DNA of 64,000 nt, from contig NC_068976.1 in NCBI RefSeq assembly GCF_016808095.1, forward strand, positions 11,193,001 to 11,257,000, in the 5' to 3' direction. The stretch comes from Vigna angularis (Eukaryota; Streptophyta; Magnoliopsida; Fabales; Fabaceae). Positions 26,417 to 37,621 of the stretch are shown in pieces. The translations under genes and the position numbers were made by a program. Within the stretch, counting starts at the first letter, position 1. Each line of letters begins with the position of its first letter. The notes under the pieces were generated by a model. That model ran no database searches. It saw only the letters and a list, made by a program, of their open reading frames with translations, and had not been told where the DNA came from.

Positions 26417-26967
26417 ATGAGTGAGATGGAATCAGAGAGATACACCAGTCAGCGGTGGCGTCCTACCGAAGATCAGACCCAGATGATGACCAGAATCTAC
26501 AACTTTGGGGTCACACACCCAAGCAGAGCGCAAGTCGTCGAGATCGCGTCTCGACTAAGGATCTTCGGAGATGCCAGCGAATACAACGTGCACTGCTGGT
26601 TCAACAATCACGGCAATCGGGTCAGGCGCTGGCAAGCGGAGATAGACCCTACTGGCACTCAGTTTTCGCAACTGCCACTATATATGTACGGTAAGACTCT
26701 GATCAAATCTCACTTTTATTGATTTTTTCCTTTCCTCTTCTATTCTTAACACACAAATTTTTTTTTTTTTTTTGGCCGAAAGATTATGACTGGGTGATTA
26801 TGAGGGCACCGAGGCTGCTGAATCTGTTTCCCGTTCCGATCATCATCGACGACGATAGGGACGTACGACAAATCCCGCCACCTATGCTTCTCACATTCCG
26901 AACCAGAGCTCCCTCAACGGAGCTCTCCCTTAGACCGCCACAACCAGCTCGAGAATTCTTTCGTTGA
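26417..26967 (+). CDS. WUSCHEL-related (WOX-like) homeobox protein, antisense in unit 1
   Basis: Two coding exons, 26417-26690 and 26783-26967, join at a GTAAGA donor and a GAAAG acceptor in phase 1. They give a 152-aa protein. Residues 13-72 align without gaps to WOX homeodomains, including the WOX-length loop and turn: RWxPT, Q20, Y28, G31, P35, Q39, SRLR at 45-48, G51, NV at 57-58, WFxNH at 61-65 and R68. The usual helix-3 motif WFQNHKAR is here WFNNHGNR, so homeodomain positions 50 and 53 are changed while N51 is kept. The second exon encodes LLNLFP (103-108), close to the WUS box TLxLFP, and LSLRP (139-143), EAR-like. WOX proteins are nuclear transcription factors. The gene is antisense to gag. 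The start is the first ATG after the leader acceptor. Confidence 0.82.
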
Positions 26968-26977
26968 ATTTTTAATG

Positions 26978-27008
<31 letters not shown>

Positions 27009-27672
27009 AGCTGGCCGAGTGTGGCCAGAATTTGAACAAGGCATGTAATCTGAACACTTAATTTTTTTTTATTTTTTTTTTATGCTTTTATGTTTTTTTT
27101 ATGTTTTTTTTTAATGGTCTGTAATATTTAACGATCAGAAATGATCGAACCCTGAACATCTTTATTATGTTTTTATGTATTTTATTTTATTATCAGCAGT
27201 GTAAGACAGAATGTTTTCGGTGAATTAGGTTATTTCAAATAAATGCACTCAGATTATATCTCTGCTCAAACCTCACCTCTTTGCCTTTTACTGCAATTTT
27301 ATGCTCTCTGTTTTTTTTTTTTTTTTTTTTAACAAAAACAAAAACTAAATAAATAAATAAAACAGAACACGTATTAACGAAACAAAATACCTAATACCAA
27401 ACACAAGATATCAAAGCAGATAAAACACATATTTCAAAAACAGCAAACAAAACACATATTTACAAAACATACATTAACAAAATAACAGACCAAAAACAGA
27501 ACACAAATAAATTTTTTTTTTAAATAAAAATAAGAAATCGAAAACTAAAAAAATCAGAATTCTCCCCTAATTCACAAACCAAGAAAATTAAGGGAAGAAG
27601 GAACAGGAAAACTCCCCTGGTTATGGTGGTAGTTGCCAATTTTGGACAATCAGGGAGATGTTTTTCGCTTCA
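26968..27672. other. unit 1, spacer between the WOX-like gene and gag
   Basis: Non-coding, with many long T and A tracts (for example 26978-27001 and 27309-27331). The WOX-like gene's 3' UTR should lie at its left. An acceptor-like TATGTTTTAG precedes 27011, so a further 3' exon is possible. Equivalent spacers are 36919-37621 and 45545-46252. Confidence 0.5.
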
Positions 27673-27677
27673 GTATC

Positions 27678-28994
27678 TGATAACAGTTGAAAAACTGTTA
27701 TTTTCATGCTTAATATTGATACTAAAAGCAACCTTTAGACTTAAAAACTAGCTTGAAATCATGCAGTTTATCTATATTTTCATAAATAAGAGAGCTGGAC
27801 AGGTTTATGCTTGATTTAAGTGTTTTTGTGCAGGTTTTGAGATGAATTTAGTGAAAAGAGTGAAGAAGGAGAGAGATGACATTAGAAAAGACAAGAAAGA
27901 GTGCAAAAAGAGAAGTCGAAGGCACCGCTCAGCGGCATTTTACCGCTGAGCGGCACTCAGGAGGTTGCGGGAGTCACGCTGAGGGGCAAAATGGCCGCTG
28001 AGGGGAAGAAACGAGTCACGCAACCACCGCTGAGCGGTAAATAGCGCTGAGCGGCACTTTTTGGGCTTGGGCTTTTGTAATCTTTTGTAACTCTAGAATA
28101 GTATATAAGGACTTGCACGTCCTAGGGTTAGACATCTTTGGCAGAAACGAGGCAAACACTCTCTCTTCCACCCCTTTGAAGGAGGATCTTGGATGCTCAG
28201 GCTACCTCTTCACCTTTTTAGGGTTTATTCTTTCATTCTTTCATTATTGTTCATCTAGGTTCACCATGAATATGGTGAACTAAACCTTGTATGTTTGTTG
28301 GGGAATCAATGTAATCTCTTGAAGCTCTCATATATGGAATTTATGCTTGCATCTTAATCTAAGACTTATGCTTTCTTTCATCATTAGTTAGGGTTTTTCC
28401 TCTTTGCTTAATGCTTGCATTGTTTAACTCATTCTATTGCATGATTATTGGTTTTGTCGATACGGACACGTACGGGGAAGTCTAGATCCGGGGAATTTCT
28501 CCCAATATTATACTGACAATATTATATTGGTTGTCGTTAAGCTCCTGCACTTATGAACTAATCATTAGGAATGCTAGGAATTGTATGAACTATTTGATTA
28601 GGGAGAAGCCATCTAGAATGGTACTTTAGAGAGTGGCATTAACAATGATGATTTGAATGTTGAATTCCTAAAATGTATGAGAGTGGATGAGATGAAATTG
28701 ACCCCCAACAACATATTCATTCATATAATCCATTGAAAGTGTTTATCTTTAGTCTTTGCCATTGATCAATTCATGCATACATGTTTAGTTTTCGTCTTGC
28801 ATAATATAATCCAATTATTTCGTTTGTAAGTCTTAGCTAATCAACAAACCACACAACTAAACTAGGCCGTGAGTCCTTTGGGAAGAACGATACTTGGTCT
28901 TACCAAGTTTATTACTTGAACGATTCGGTCATACTTGCCGATTGAAAAACAAGTTTGTGACATCATATTTTGGTGCTTACAAATTTGTCCATCA
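27678..28994 (+). mobile_element. solo LTR inserted at the end of the unit 1 gag
   Basis: A 1317-bp sequence present only in unit 1 begins TGATAACAG, ends TCCATCA and is flanked by the 5-bp duplication GTATC (27673-27677 and 28995-28999). In units 2 and 3 the same site is intact with one GTATC. The TG...CA ends, duplication, TATA-like AGTATATAAGG near 28097 and lack of coding capacity identify a solo LTR of a different family. Its U3 part has the word CCGCTNAGCGG at 27925-27935, 27943-27953 and 28027-28037, and a variant at 28044-28054. Confidence 0.92.
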
Positions 28995-30548
28995 GTATCC
29001 AGCACGAAAGTTAATAGGAAAAAACTGCTTCATCCTCCATATCTGATCAAGCAGGGAAATATCCACCATCGCCGGATCTAAGCAGCAAATAGTGTTACTG
29101 AGCGGGTTCAGCAGATGCCTGTTGATCTTCGAACTGCCAATGTCAGCACCTTTGTTGTCCACTGTCGGTGTTTGTTGATCAAATTCATGTGTACCTCCTG
29201 CAATAGGGTTAGTGCAATGTGGCACTACAGAAATTTCATGCAGGGGTATGACACCCAAATCCAGTGTAACAGGCTGAACCTCAAATACATCCTCAGAACA
29301 TGAATCAATTTCAAAATTAGAAACTATGTTAACCGCAGACTCAGATTCAGGTTCAATGCATGGAGAATAATCATTCGAGTGTGATAGTAAAAAGCGGTCC
29401 TCATCATGCACAGAGGAAAAATTAAAATCAGACTCAGCAACAATATAGTCATCAGCATACCGATCATCATCACAATCAACAAAATAATCAATTTGCGGTA
29501 TGCTTACCTCCACTTCCTTGAAGATTGCTAAAGTGTGGGAAGATGAAGGTGGTCTACCTGGCTCAAAAGTACTGCTTATTCTGGCCTCATCCTCAAGATA
29601 TTCGTCAGTCTCCTCAGGTGCAAGAATAGGGACATAGGACGATGGGAAAGTAGGTTGCTCAGTGGTAAGCTCATAACTTTGTTCCCCATCTCCTATGTTG
29701 ATGGCACTGCCATCGTCATCTGGAATCTGAACAGTCTGAAATGGTATCTCTGAATCTTGAGACTGTTCTTCAGTGAGTTGAGTAGTCAACTGCCATATCT
29801 GATTATTCGTACTCTGAATGAGAGCTTGTGTCTTTTGTTGAAGCTCCATGATTTCTCGCTTAAACTGAATGCTCTGCATGGTTTTCTGCTCCAATAACTC
29901 CTTCAATGCGGGTTCAGAAGTGAAAAGCTGAGGAGCTATTTCGGCAGTAACATCATGGAATTGCATCTGTTGTTCTTGCCGGACTGGTGGAGGCATGAAA
30001 GTACTCTGGAATGGTGGTTCTTGATATTGATGTTGTAGAGCACTGTACCATCCCAAGGTAGGGTTATTCCATCCAGGATTGTTGTTGTTTCCATCATGCA
30101 CAGGGGAAAATTTGCTCAGAAATTTTTGCTCCAGATCTTCCCATCTGGTAATGAGTCCTGGAGGAAGATAATACAGCCAATCCTTAGCTGCTCCTTGTAA
30201 TGAATGCGGAAATGCCCTCAAGAAAATGTGATCATCTGGGATATTTGGAGGTTTCATATAACAGCAAATTCCATAGAACTTCTCCAAATGCGCCTGTGGG
30301 CATTCATTCGCAACTCCATGAAAATGGGGCAGCAAATTTATCAGTCCAGTGGTGATCACTAAATGATCACCATCCTCAGTAGGTGGAACCGGCTCACGAG
30401 GAGCGGTCTCAGGAAATTTAGGACGAGCCATATAATTCTCATCGTAGAATTCAGCAGAATTACAATCAGAGTACCAAGCAGAAGGAGAATCATAATCACA
30501 GACATTGGCAGAATAAGCATAATTCACATAATCAAAATTGGTAGACAT
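28992..30548 (-). CDS. gag-like protein with internal deletion, unit 1
   Basis: 518 aa from the ATG at 30548 (MSTNFDYV). Residues 70-149 match the N-terminal part of the plant Ty3/gypsy gag domain: LLPHFHG, AHLEKFY, LRAFPHSLQGAAKDWLYYLPPG-like and KFLSKFSP. The frame then jumps at about 150 to NNNNPGW..., a stretch that normally lies beyond the CCHC zinc knuckle. The second half of the gag domain and the knuckle are therefore missing. Residues 212-265 are Q/E-rich and probably coiled coil, like the gag C-terminal region of Athila/Tat elements. The acidic tail has no protease motif. Here the stop codon is supplied by the inserted solo LTR. It may still coat or assemble RNA with help from full-length relatives. 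Confidence 0.82.
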   Translation of the reverse strand: MSTNFDYVNYAYSANVCDYDSPSAWYSDCNSAEFYDENYMARPKFPETAPREPVPPTEDGDHLVITTGLINLLPHFHGVANECPQAHLEKFYGICCYMKPPNIPDDHIFLRAFPHSLQGAAKDWLYYLPPGLITRWEDLEQKFLSKFSPVHDGNNNNPGWNNPTLGWYSALQHQYQEPPFQSTFMPPPVRQEQQMQFHDVTAEIAPQLFTSEPALKELLEQKTMQSIQFKREIMELQQKTQALIQSTNNQIWQLTTQLTEEQSQDSEIPFQTVQIPDDDGSAINIGDGEQSYELTTEQPTFPSSYVPILAPEETDEYLEDEARISSTFEPGRPPSSSHTLAIFKEVEVSIPQIDYFVDCDDDRYADDYIVAESDFNFSSVHDEDRFLLSHSNDYSPCIEPESESAVNIVSNFEIDSCSEDVFEVQPVTLDLGVIPLHEISVVPHCTNPIAGGTHEFDQQTPTVDNKGADIGSSKINRHLLNPLSNTICCLDPAMVDISLLDQIWRMKQFFPINFRAGY

Positions 30549-30756
30549 GGAAAAATAAAAATACTGAAAATTACGAAACAAATAAAACAAAAAACATTTT
30601 TTAATTTTTATTTTTTATTTTTTATTTTTTTTTAACAATCAAAATACATATGACATGCGTACAGAAAACAGAACATCACATCACAACACGAGACAAAACA
30701 CGAAACATAACAAATACAAACACACAACAAAAAATCCAAGACTAAACCACTATTGG

Positions 30757-30774
30757 TCCCCGGCAACGGCGCCA
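30757..30774 (-). other. primer binding site (tRNA-Asp), unit 1
   Basis: The minus strand reads TGGCGCCGTTGCCGGGGA, complementary to the 3' end of plant tRNA-Asp. It sits 5 nt inside LTR B. This primer is typical of Athila-type Ty3/gypsy elements. Confidence 0.9.
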
Positions 30775-30779
30775 AAATT

Positions 30780-33700
30780 TGGTACGCGGGTCGCACCGCA
30801 TACAAATTTGATACAACAAAATAATGCAGTATAGATACTAGGAAGTGACTCCTAGGTCGTCTCTCAAGGACCAATATTGTGTGGTTCAGTTTTAAGTCAA
30901 TTACGAATTGGGGGGAGTTTTGAAAGTTTGTTTTTGGTTGCGGATGAAAATTAAATGCGACTGAATTTTAAAAACGTTGAAATAAATACGATGAAGTAAA
31001 ACGCAGTACAGTAAAACAAAATTAAAACGGTAAAAAACGAAATTACTACAGTAAAAACGAAATTGCAATGAACAATGAATCATTAAAAACAGTTCTGAAA
31101 CAGAAAACTAAAATACAAAAAAATAAAAATACAAAAAACGAAAATACAATAAATAATAAATACAGAAAACAGTAAAAACAGTAAAACAGTAAATTTTAGA
31201 AAACAGTAAAAAAAATGAAAATACAGTAACATAAAACAGTAAAAAATAAATCTGGGACAGTAAAAACAAGAATACAGAAAAATAGAAAATACAGAAAACG
31301 TAAATACAGAAAACAGTAAAAACAAAAAACAGTAAAAACAGAAAAAGAAATTACAGCAGTAAATAATAACAGTAAAAATAATAAATACAGAAATTCAAAA
31401 TCAGTAAAACAGTAAAAACAAAATACAGAAAACATAAAATATAGAAAATAGTAAAAACAGAAAATAGTAAAAATGAAAATACAGTAAAAAGTAAAAACAT
31501 AAAACAGTAAAATTCAAATCTGAAAACAACATCAACATTACGGCGGCAAAACATTTAGATCAAAACTACAACTAATAATTTAACGTGCAATAATCAACAA
31601 CGCAGTGTAAACAACAGTAAAAATTAAACGATAGGCACACAACGATAAATATTAAATTGCTACTGAATTTGAATTACAACAACAAAATAAAAGCAGCAAA
31701 CAATTCTGGAATTTAACAACATGAAATTGCATTGAATTTAAATTGTGCATGAAATTATTACAACAACCAACACAGTTAAATTAGAACTTGCACACCGTTT
31801 TGGCCTCCAATTTCTACTGTGCTATTTTCCACTACAGCCACTGCATGCCGTGAAATCTTCAGCCTTTGTTCCAGTCGTCCAATGCCCAACCCGCTACTGA
31901 GCTTCCTCCTCCACGGGACCCTCTCCTTCACTAAAACGTTACTCTCTTACAATGCACTTCCTACACTACAAATTTTCAGAATTCTACACTACGGGAATGA
32001 GAGCTACTGGAAATGGAAATTTAGTGCCACTGGAAGAGAGGACCTCTCCCAGACCGTGAACTCCCAAGCGTCACCCCAGACCGTGAACCCGCACTCTCGA
32101 ACTCTCTGCCCTCTTTTATTCTCGGAGGTAAGTGCTACTCTTCGCTGGAAATGAAGATGTAGTGGTGCGTGTGGTGCATGCTGCTCATGCCTTCCATTCT
32201 GGTATACCATTACCATGCTTTTAAAATTAATTTCTTCCATTACTTTGTGCCAGAAATAAATAAGGTGGGGCCCTCAGTACACTTCCGCATGCTGCCTCAT
32301 GCTTGCTTCTTTCCAACCTGTTGTAGCTGCTTCAACTCTTGCTTATTGGACCGTGAAGTTTGGACGAGCTACTTCACTTCCAGCTCAACACTGTGCTCAG
32401 CTACAAGCTTCTTCCATGGCTGTACATTTGGCTGCCTGCTTTAACGTTTGATGCTTCTCTTTTCAACGTGTGGCAGCTACTGGATTGTGGAAACAATGCT
32501 TTCTGGACTTGCTGGTCCTGCTTCGGTGGTGGTTGTTGGGCGTGTGCCTCTCTTCTTGCATGGCAAACACTCACTTACTTCAACAAAGGTGGCAGCTGCA
32601 CTTATCCATTCTTGCTGGATGCTGCTATCTCGGCATCTCCCTCTTCTTTCTTTCATGCTTCTTTCTTCAATTCCAGCAACAACCGTGAACCGTGAACTCT
32701 TCTCTTCCTCCATTCCAATGTTTCACACTTCCATCATTCTCCATAACTGCTGGACGCATTCTTCCTTGGTGGCTACTGCTCCTCCCTTCTCCGTGCACGC
32801 ACACACTGCTCCAAGCTTGCTGGATGTTGGACGTTGAAGGGCTTGAACGTTGGATGCTTCGAGGCTTCTCTGCTGGTTGCGTGAACTCTGGACTGCCATG
32901 CTGCTGTCCGTGCACACCACTTCTGCTATTCCAAGCTACTGCTGTGGGCGTGAGGTTTCTTCGTGCGGGCTGCTGGATTGATATAGATAGTGGCTGCTAC
33001 ACCACCGTGAAGTACTGGACCTGTTCTCCCTCTGAAATGACCGCTTCAGCTTGTGCATACCACTGCTCCTTGCGGCTTCATTCTCTGTTGCTTCTTTTCC
33101 AGCAATCCGTGCAACATTTGCTCCATCAATTCTTCATGCATCAACTAAGGTGGCGGGTGAAGCTTGAAGCTTTGCTGGACGTGGCTGCACCGAGAGGAAG
33201 CCCTTGGACATGCTTGCTCTGCGTGGTGATGCGGTGGTGGTGAATGGTCCGTGAGGCAGCTGCTATCTTCAAGTTTGCTGGGTGCTTCTGGAATCAACAC
33301 ATCGTGCAGCTGGAATTAACTCTTGCTTTTGAAACTCTCCATTCCAGCACGTCACCAAGTGCCCTCTGTAACGAACGTGTGTAGCTGGCTTTCTTTTTCT
33401 CATTACAACACACTTTTCTTATTCTCCTGTGCGCCTCTTCTCCAAGAAGAATATCACACTTTTATTTCTTTTGTACTGGACACGGGACGTGATGTTTCAA
33501 AGCCCATGCTACTCTTGCACTCTTTGTCTCCTAAGAAAACAAAAGTGAATATAATATAGATGTGGCAGCAAGTAACGTGCATGGGTGCACTTTATTTTTC
33601 AGCTTATTAAACTTTTGAGCTAAAACTTCCACCAACGTAAACATCACTCTCCAAGTGAATCCACTTCATTTTGAATTTTCTTCCAACTAAACCGTGAATG

Positions 33701-33952
33701 GCCGTGAGATGCTCTGAGTTTAATTTCCATTTTTCATTAAACCTTCAAATGTCACAAATTGTAATTCCACAATTTTCCTGCAATTACTAATGCAAATAAT
33801 TCTCTCAAATAATTCAAATTAATTAAAATTAGAATTAATGATCAAATTAAACACAATTAGTAAAAACAGGAAAATACCGGACATTTAAGCACAATTTCCT
33901 GATTAATTCTAGCACAATAAACAAAGTGAAGTGAGAAAATATTGATTCATCA
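30780..33952 (-). repeat. LTR B
   Basis: 3173 bp. It serves as 5' LTR of unit 1 and 3' LTR of unit 2 in the shared-LTR array. Predicted frames are identical to those of LTR A. No target duplication flanks it, so it is not an independent insertion. Confidence 0.93.
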
Positions 33953-35398
33953 AAATAGACCACACTTAGTCTTTTGCACTCCTGGGCAAAATCAAGACGC
34001 AAATCAGGAAATAGTTCAAAGGACATTAGGTGTACGACCAAAAACTCAGCACACAGAAAATAAAAACTCACAAGAAAGAAAGAAAATTTACACTGTTCTC
34101 AAGAAATCTGGACAACGAAAAGATGTAGACAATATCTGACACAAAATCATAGAAAACAGATACTCGCAGAAATCATCCAAGCAATTCAAAACATGGTAAA
34201 ACAATTAATCAGTTCAAGAGGTGAATTAAAAGTACCAAAACCTCACAGATGCACTATCAGTGTTTCTCTCAAGTGTCTAGGGTAAATAATAATATCAGCT
34301 CGATGCACTCAAGAAAGCAAACACAAACAGACTTGGCAAGCCTCTAAAATCAACACTCAGAAGTATATGCATGTTTAAATCAAAAGGTCTTTTATGGCTG
34401 TAATGGGGCCAAGGACAAGGGAGGATATATATGGATAAGTAGCTACAAACCACAAGAAATAGAGGAGCAATGGGGAACAAGTGTAAACACAGTCAAATCA
34501 CAACCAAACCTCTAATTCAATCCTCTTCTTGACTCCATTATTCACAAAATTGTTTTTTTTTTTTTTCATTTTTCAATTTCTTTTTCTTTTTTTTTTCAAT
34601 TTTTTTTTTTCAATTTTTTTTATCACTCAACAAGATCATATTTCCAAAAATAAAACAAGATGAGGAACCAACTAGCCAATATATAAGAATCCCCACAGAG
34701 ACCACACTTATTCCCAAAACACTTCCAAAGCTCCAAATTTTCCTAAGGTTAAGGTAATCATGGTTTTTCACTTAGGGCTATTGTATGAGCTTTAAAACAA
34801 AGAAATGGATACAGTATAGGCTTAAAGGGGTTATCAAATGATAATAACAGGGTAGGCTTATTTGGCTAACGAGGCTCAAGAAATGAAATGCCTTTATCAT
34901 TTCTAAACATGCATATCCATCAAGAATCATCAACAAGAGTCAAGCCAAGGCACATGTGCAAGCAATCAAGAGACATGTCACACGCAAGAAAGAAATAAAG
35001 TGGCTCAAATTCTCACACAGGGTATTTGTCACAATTAAATCAACCTCTTAAACATCATAATCATTTTCCAAGCAGAGAAAAGCAAAGATTTCATGCCATG
35101 AGTATCAATCAAGTGAAATGAAAGACGAGTCTACAACTTAAACAAAGTCCAGAATTGAAGAGAAAAAATGTAAAATTACACACAAAAACACACTAAAAAC
35201 AATCTAAAACAGAAAAAAATTTAACACTCAAAAACAAAAAATTTAACACATAAAACAAAGAACAATCAGAATCTCTCCCTATAGACCACACTTAAACTAC
35301 ACATTGTCCTCAATGTGCTCTAAGCATACATCAGCAATCAGGAAACATATTATGGACAAGTGCAATAAAAGGTAGGGAAATGGGAAGAAATTTTCAGT

Positions 35399-35474
35399 AA
35401 CATCCATCAGTAGATGTTACAAGTGACATTCATCAGCAGATGTCCAAATCACCTAGCACCCATCAGTAGATGCT
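35399..35474. repeat. three tandem hairpins, unit 2
   Basis: Same three 20-bp inverted repeats with loop CATCAGYA as in unit 1, with no change. Confidence 0.7.
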
Positions 35475-35589
35475 AATTTTTTTATTTTTTTTTTTATTTT
35501 TTTATTTTTTGAAAAAGGAGAAGACCGGTATTGTGGCAACAGTTTCAGTGGCTATGACCGAAACTATTGCTACAGTGAAAACAATTTGG

Positions 35590-35781
35590 CTATAAATGGG
35601 CCAACTTCAGCGCCTGAGCGACAATTCTGACTGCCCTGCTCTCTCTACTCCTCTCTTCTCTCTCTCTCTACTCCTCTCTTCTCTCCTCTGAGCATCTGGA
35701 GTCTGCGCGGAGCCTCTGCCACCGCGTCTTCTGAAGAGTCTGAGACCGTCGAGGAGCCTCTGCAAGCCCACTTCTCCAGGT
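35590..35781 (+). promoter_or_regulatory. promoter and leader exon of the WOX-like gene, unit 2
   Basis: CTATAAATGG box followed by the CT-rich leader, which is shorter by a few CT repeats than in unit 1. The leader donor CCAG|GTAAGT is kept. Confidence 0.65.
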
Positions 35782-36313
35782 AAGTCCTTCTTCACCTGGA
35801 TCTCCCTTTCTTTCTGCTTGCTTTACATTTTTCTTCTTTCTGCCTTCTCTTTTCTTCTTCTGTTTTCCTCTGCTTTCCTCTTGCCTACTCTCCCTTTTCC
35901 TACTTTCCCTTGCGCTTTCTTCTCCTTTTCAATTTTTTTTAAAACTAAAAACACTTAAAACACAACTGTCTTAAAACATAAGGGGTATATCGGCTGGAAA
36001 CCAGACGTTAATCTCCCTTCGTTTGAAGGTATGGCAGAGACAATCGGGTAGAACAACGCCACGTACCCCACTAAAAACTAAAAACACAGAAACATAAATT
36101 AAAACAAGAACAACACGGACAAGGACAACAGGACAACAGAACGTAGATCCGTTTAGGACCCTTTTGCAAGGACCGTGAAACAGATCTGAGACCAAACCAA
36201 AAACATCAAAGACAGCCAGGACAAAATAAATCCGAAAGTAAACAAGAAATAATAAAGAAAACACAGAACTAAATTTTTTTTTTTAAATTATGCTTTTTTA
36301 TGAGTTATGCTTT

Positions 36314-36353
<40 letters not shown>

Positions 36354-36368
36354 ACAGCGAGAGGAAGA

Positions 36369-36918
36369 ATGAGTGAGATGGAATCAGAGAGATACACCAG
36401 TCAGCGGTGGCGTCCTACCGAAGATCAGACCCAGATGATGACCAGAATCTACAACTTTGGGGTCACACACCCAAGCAGAGCGCAAGTCGTCGAGATCGCG
36501 TCTCGACTAAGGATCTTCGGAGATGCCAGCGAATACAACGTGCACTGCTGGTTCAACAATCACGGCAATCGGGTCAGGCGCTGGCAAGCGGAGATAGACC
36601 CTACTGGCACTCAGTTTTCGCAACTGCCACTATATATGTACGGTAAGACTCTGATCAAATCTCACTTTTATTGATTTTTTCCTTTCCTCTTCTATTCTTA
36701 ACACACAATTTTTTTTTTTTTTTTGGCCGAAAGATTATGACTGGGTGATTATGAGGGCACCGAGGCTGCTGAATCTGTTTCCCGTTCCGATCATCATCGA
36801 CGACGATAGGGACGTACGACAAATCCCGCCACCTATGCTTCTCACATTCCGAACCAGAGCTCCCTCAACGGAGCTCTCCCTTAGACCGCCACAACCAGCT
36901 CGAGAATTCTTTCGTTGA
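36369..36918 (+). CDS. WOX-like homeobox protein, antisense in unit 2
   Basis: Exons 36369-36642 and 36734-36918 (274 and 185 nt, as in unit 1) give the same 152-aa product. The splice sites are unchanged. Only the length of the T-tract in the introns differs between copies. It is as complete as the unit 1 copy and lies antisense to the gag at 37622-39178. Confidence 0.82.
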
Positions 36919-37621
36919 ATTTTTAATGTTTTTTGTTTTTTTTTTTTTTTTTTTTATGTTTTAGCTGGCCGAGTGTGGCCAGAATTTGAACAAGGCATGT
37001 AATCTGAACACTTAATTTTTTTTTATTTTTTTTTTATGCTTTTATGTTTTTTTTATGTTTTTTTTTAATGGTCTGTAATATTTAACGATCAGAAATGATT
37101 GAACCCTGAACATCTTTATTATGTTTTTATGTATTTTATTTTATTATCAGCAGTGTAAGACAGAATGTTTTCGGTGAATTAGGTTATTTCAAATAAATGC
37201 ACTCAGATTATATCTCTGCTCAAACCTCACCTCTTTGCCTTTTACTGCAATTTTATGCTCTCTGTTTTTTTTTTTTTTTTTTAACAAAAACAAAAACTAA
37301 ATAAATAAATAAAACAGAACACGTATTAACGAAACAAAATACCTAATACCAAACACAAGATATCAAAGCAGATAAAACACATATTTCAAAAACAGCAAAC
37401 AAAACACATATTTACAAAACATACATTAACAAAATAACAGACCAAAAACAGAACACAAATAAATTTTTTTTTTAAATAAAAATAAGAAATCGAAAACTAA
37501 GAAAATCAGAATTCTCCCCTAATTCACAAACCAAGAAAATTAAGGGAAGAAGGAACAGGAAAACTCCCCTGGTTATGGTGGTAGTTGCCAATTTTGGACA
37601 ATCAGGGAGATGTTTTTCGCT

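Noticed and set aside
35607..35795. 62-aa Arg/Glu-rich minus-strand frame
   Set aside because: It is the complement of the CT-rich leader of the WOX-like gene.
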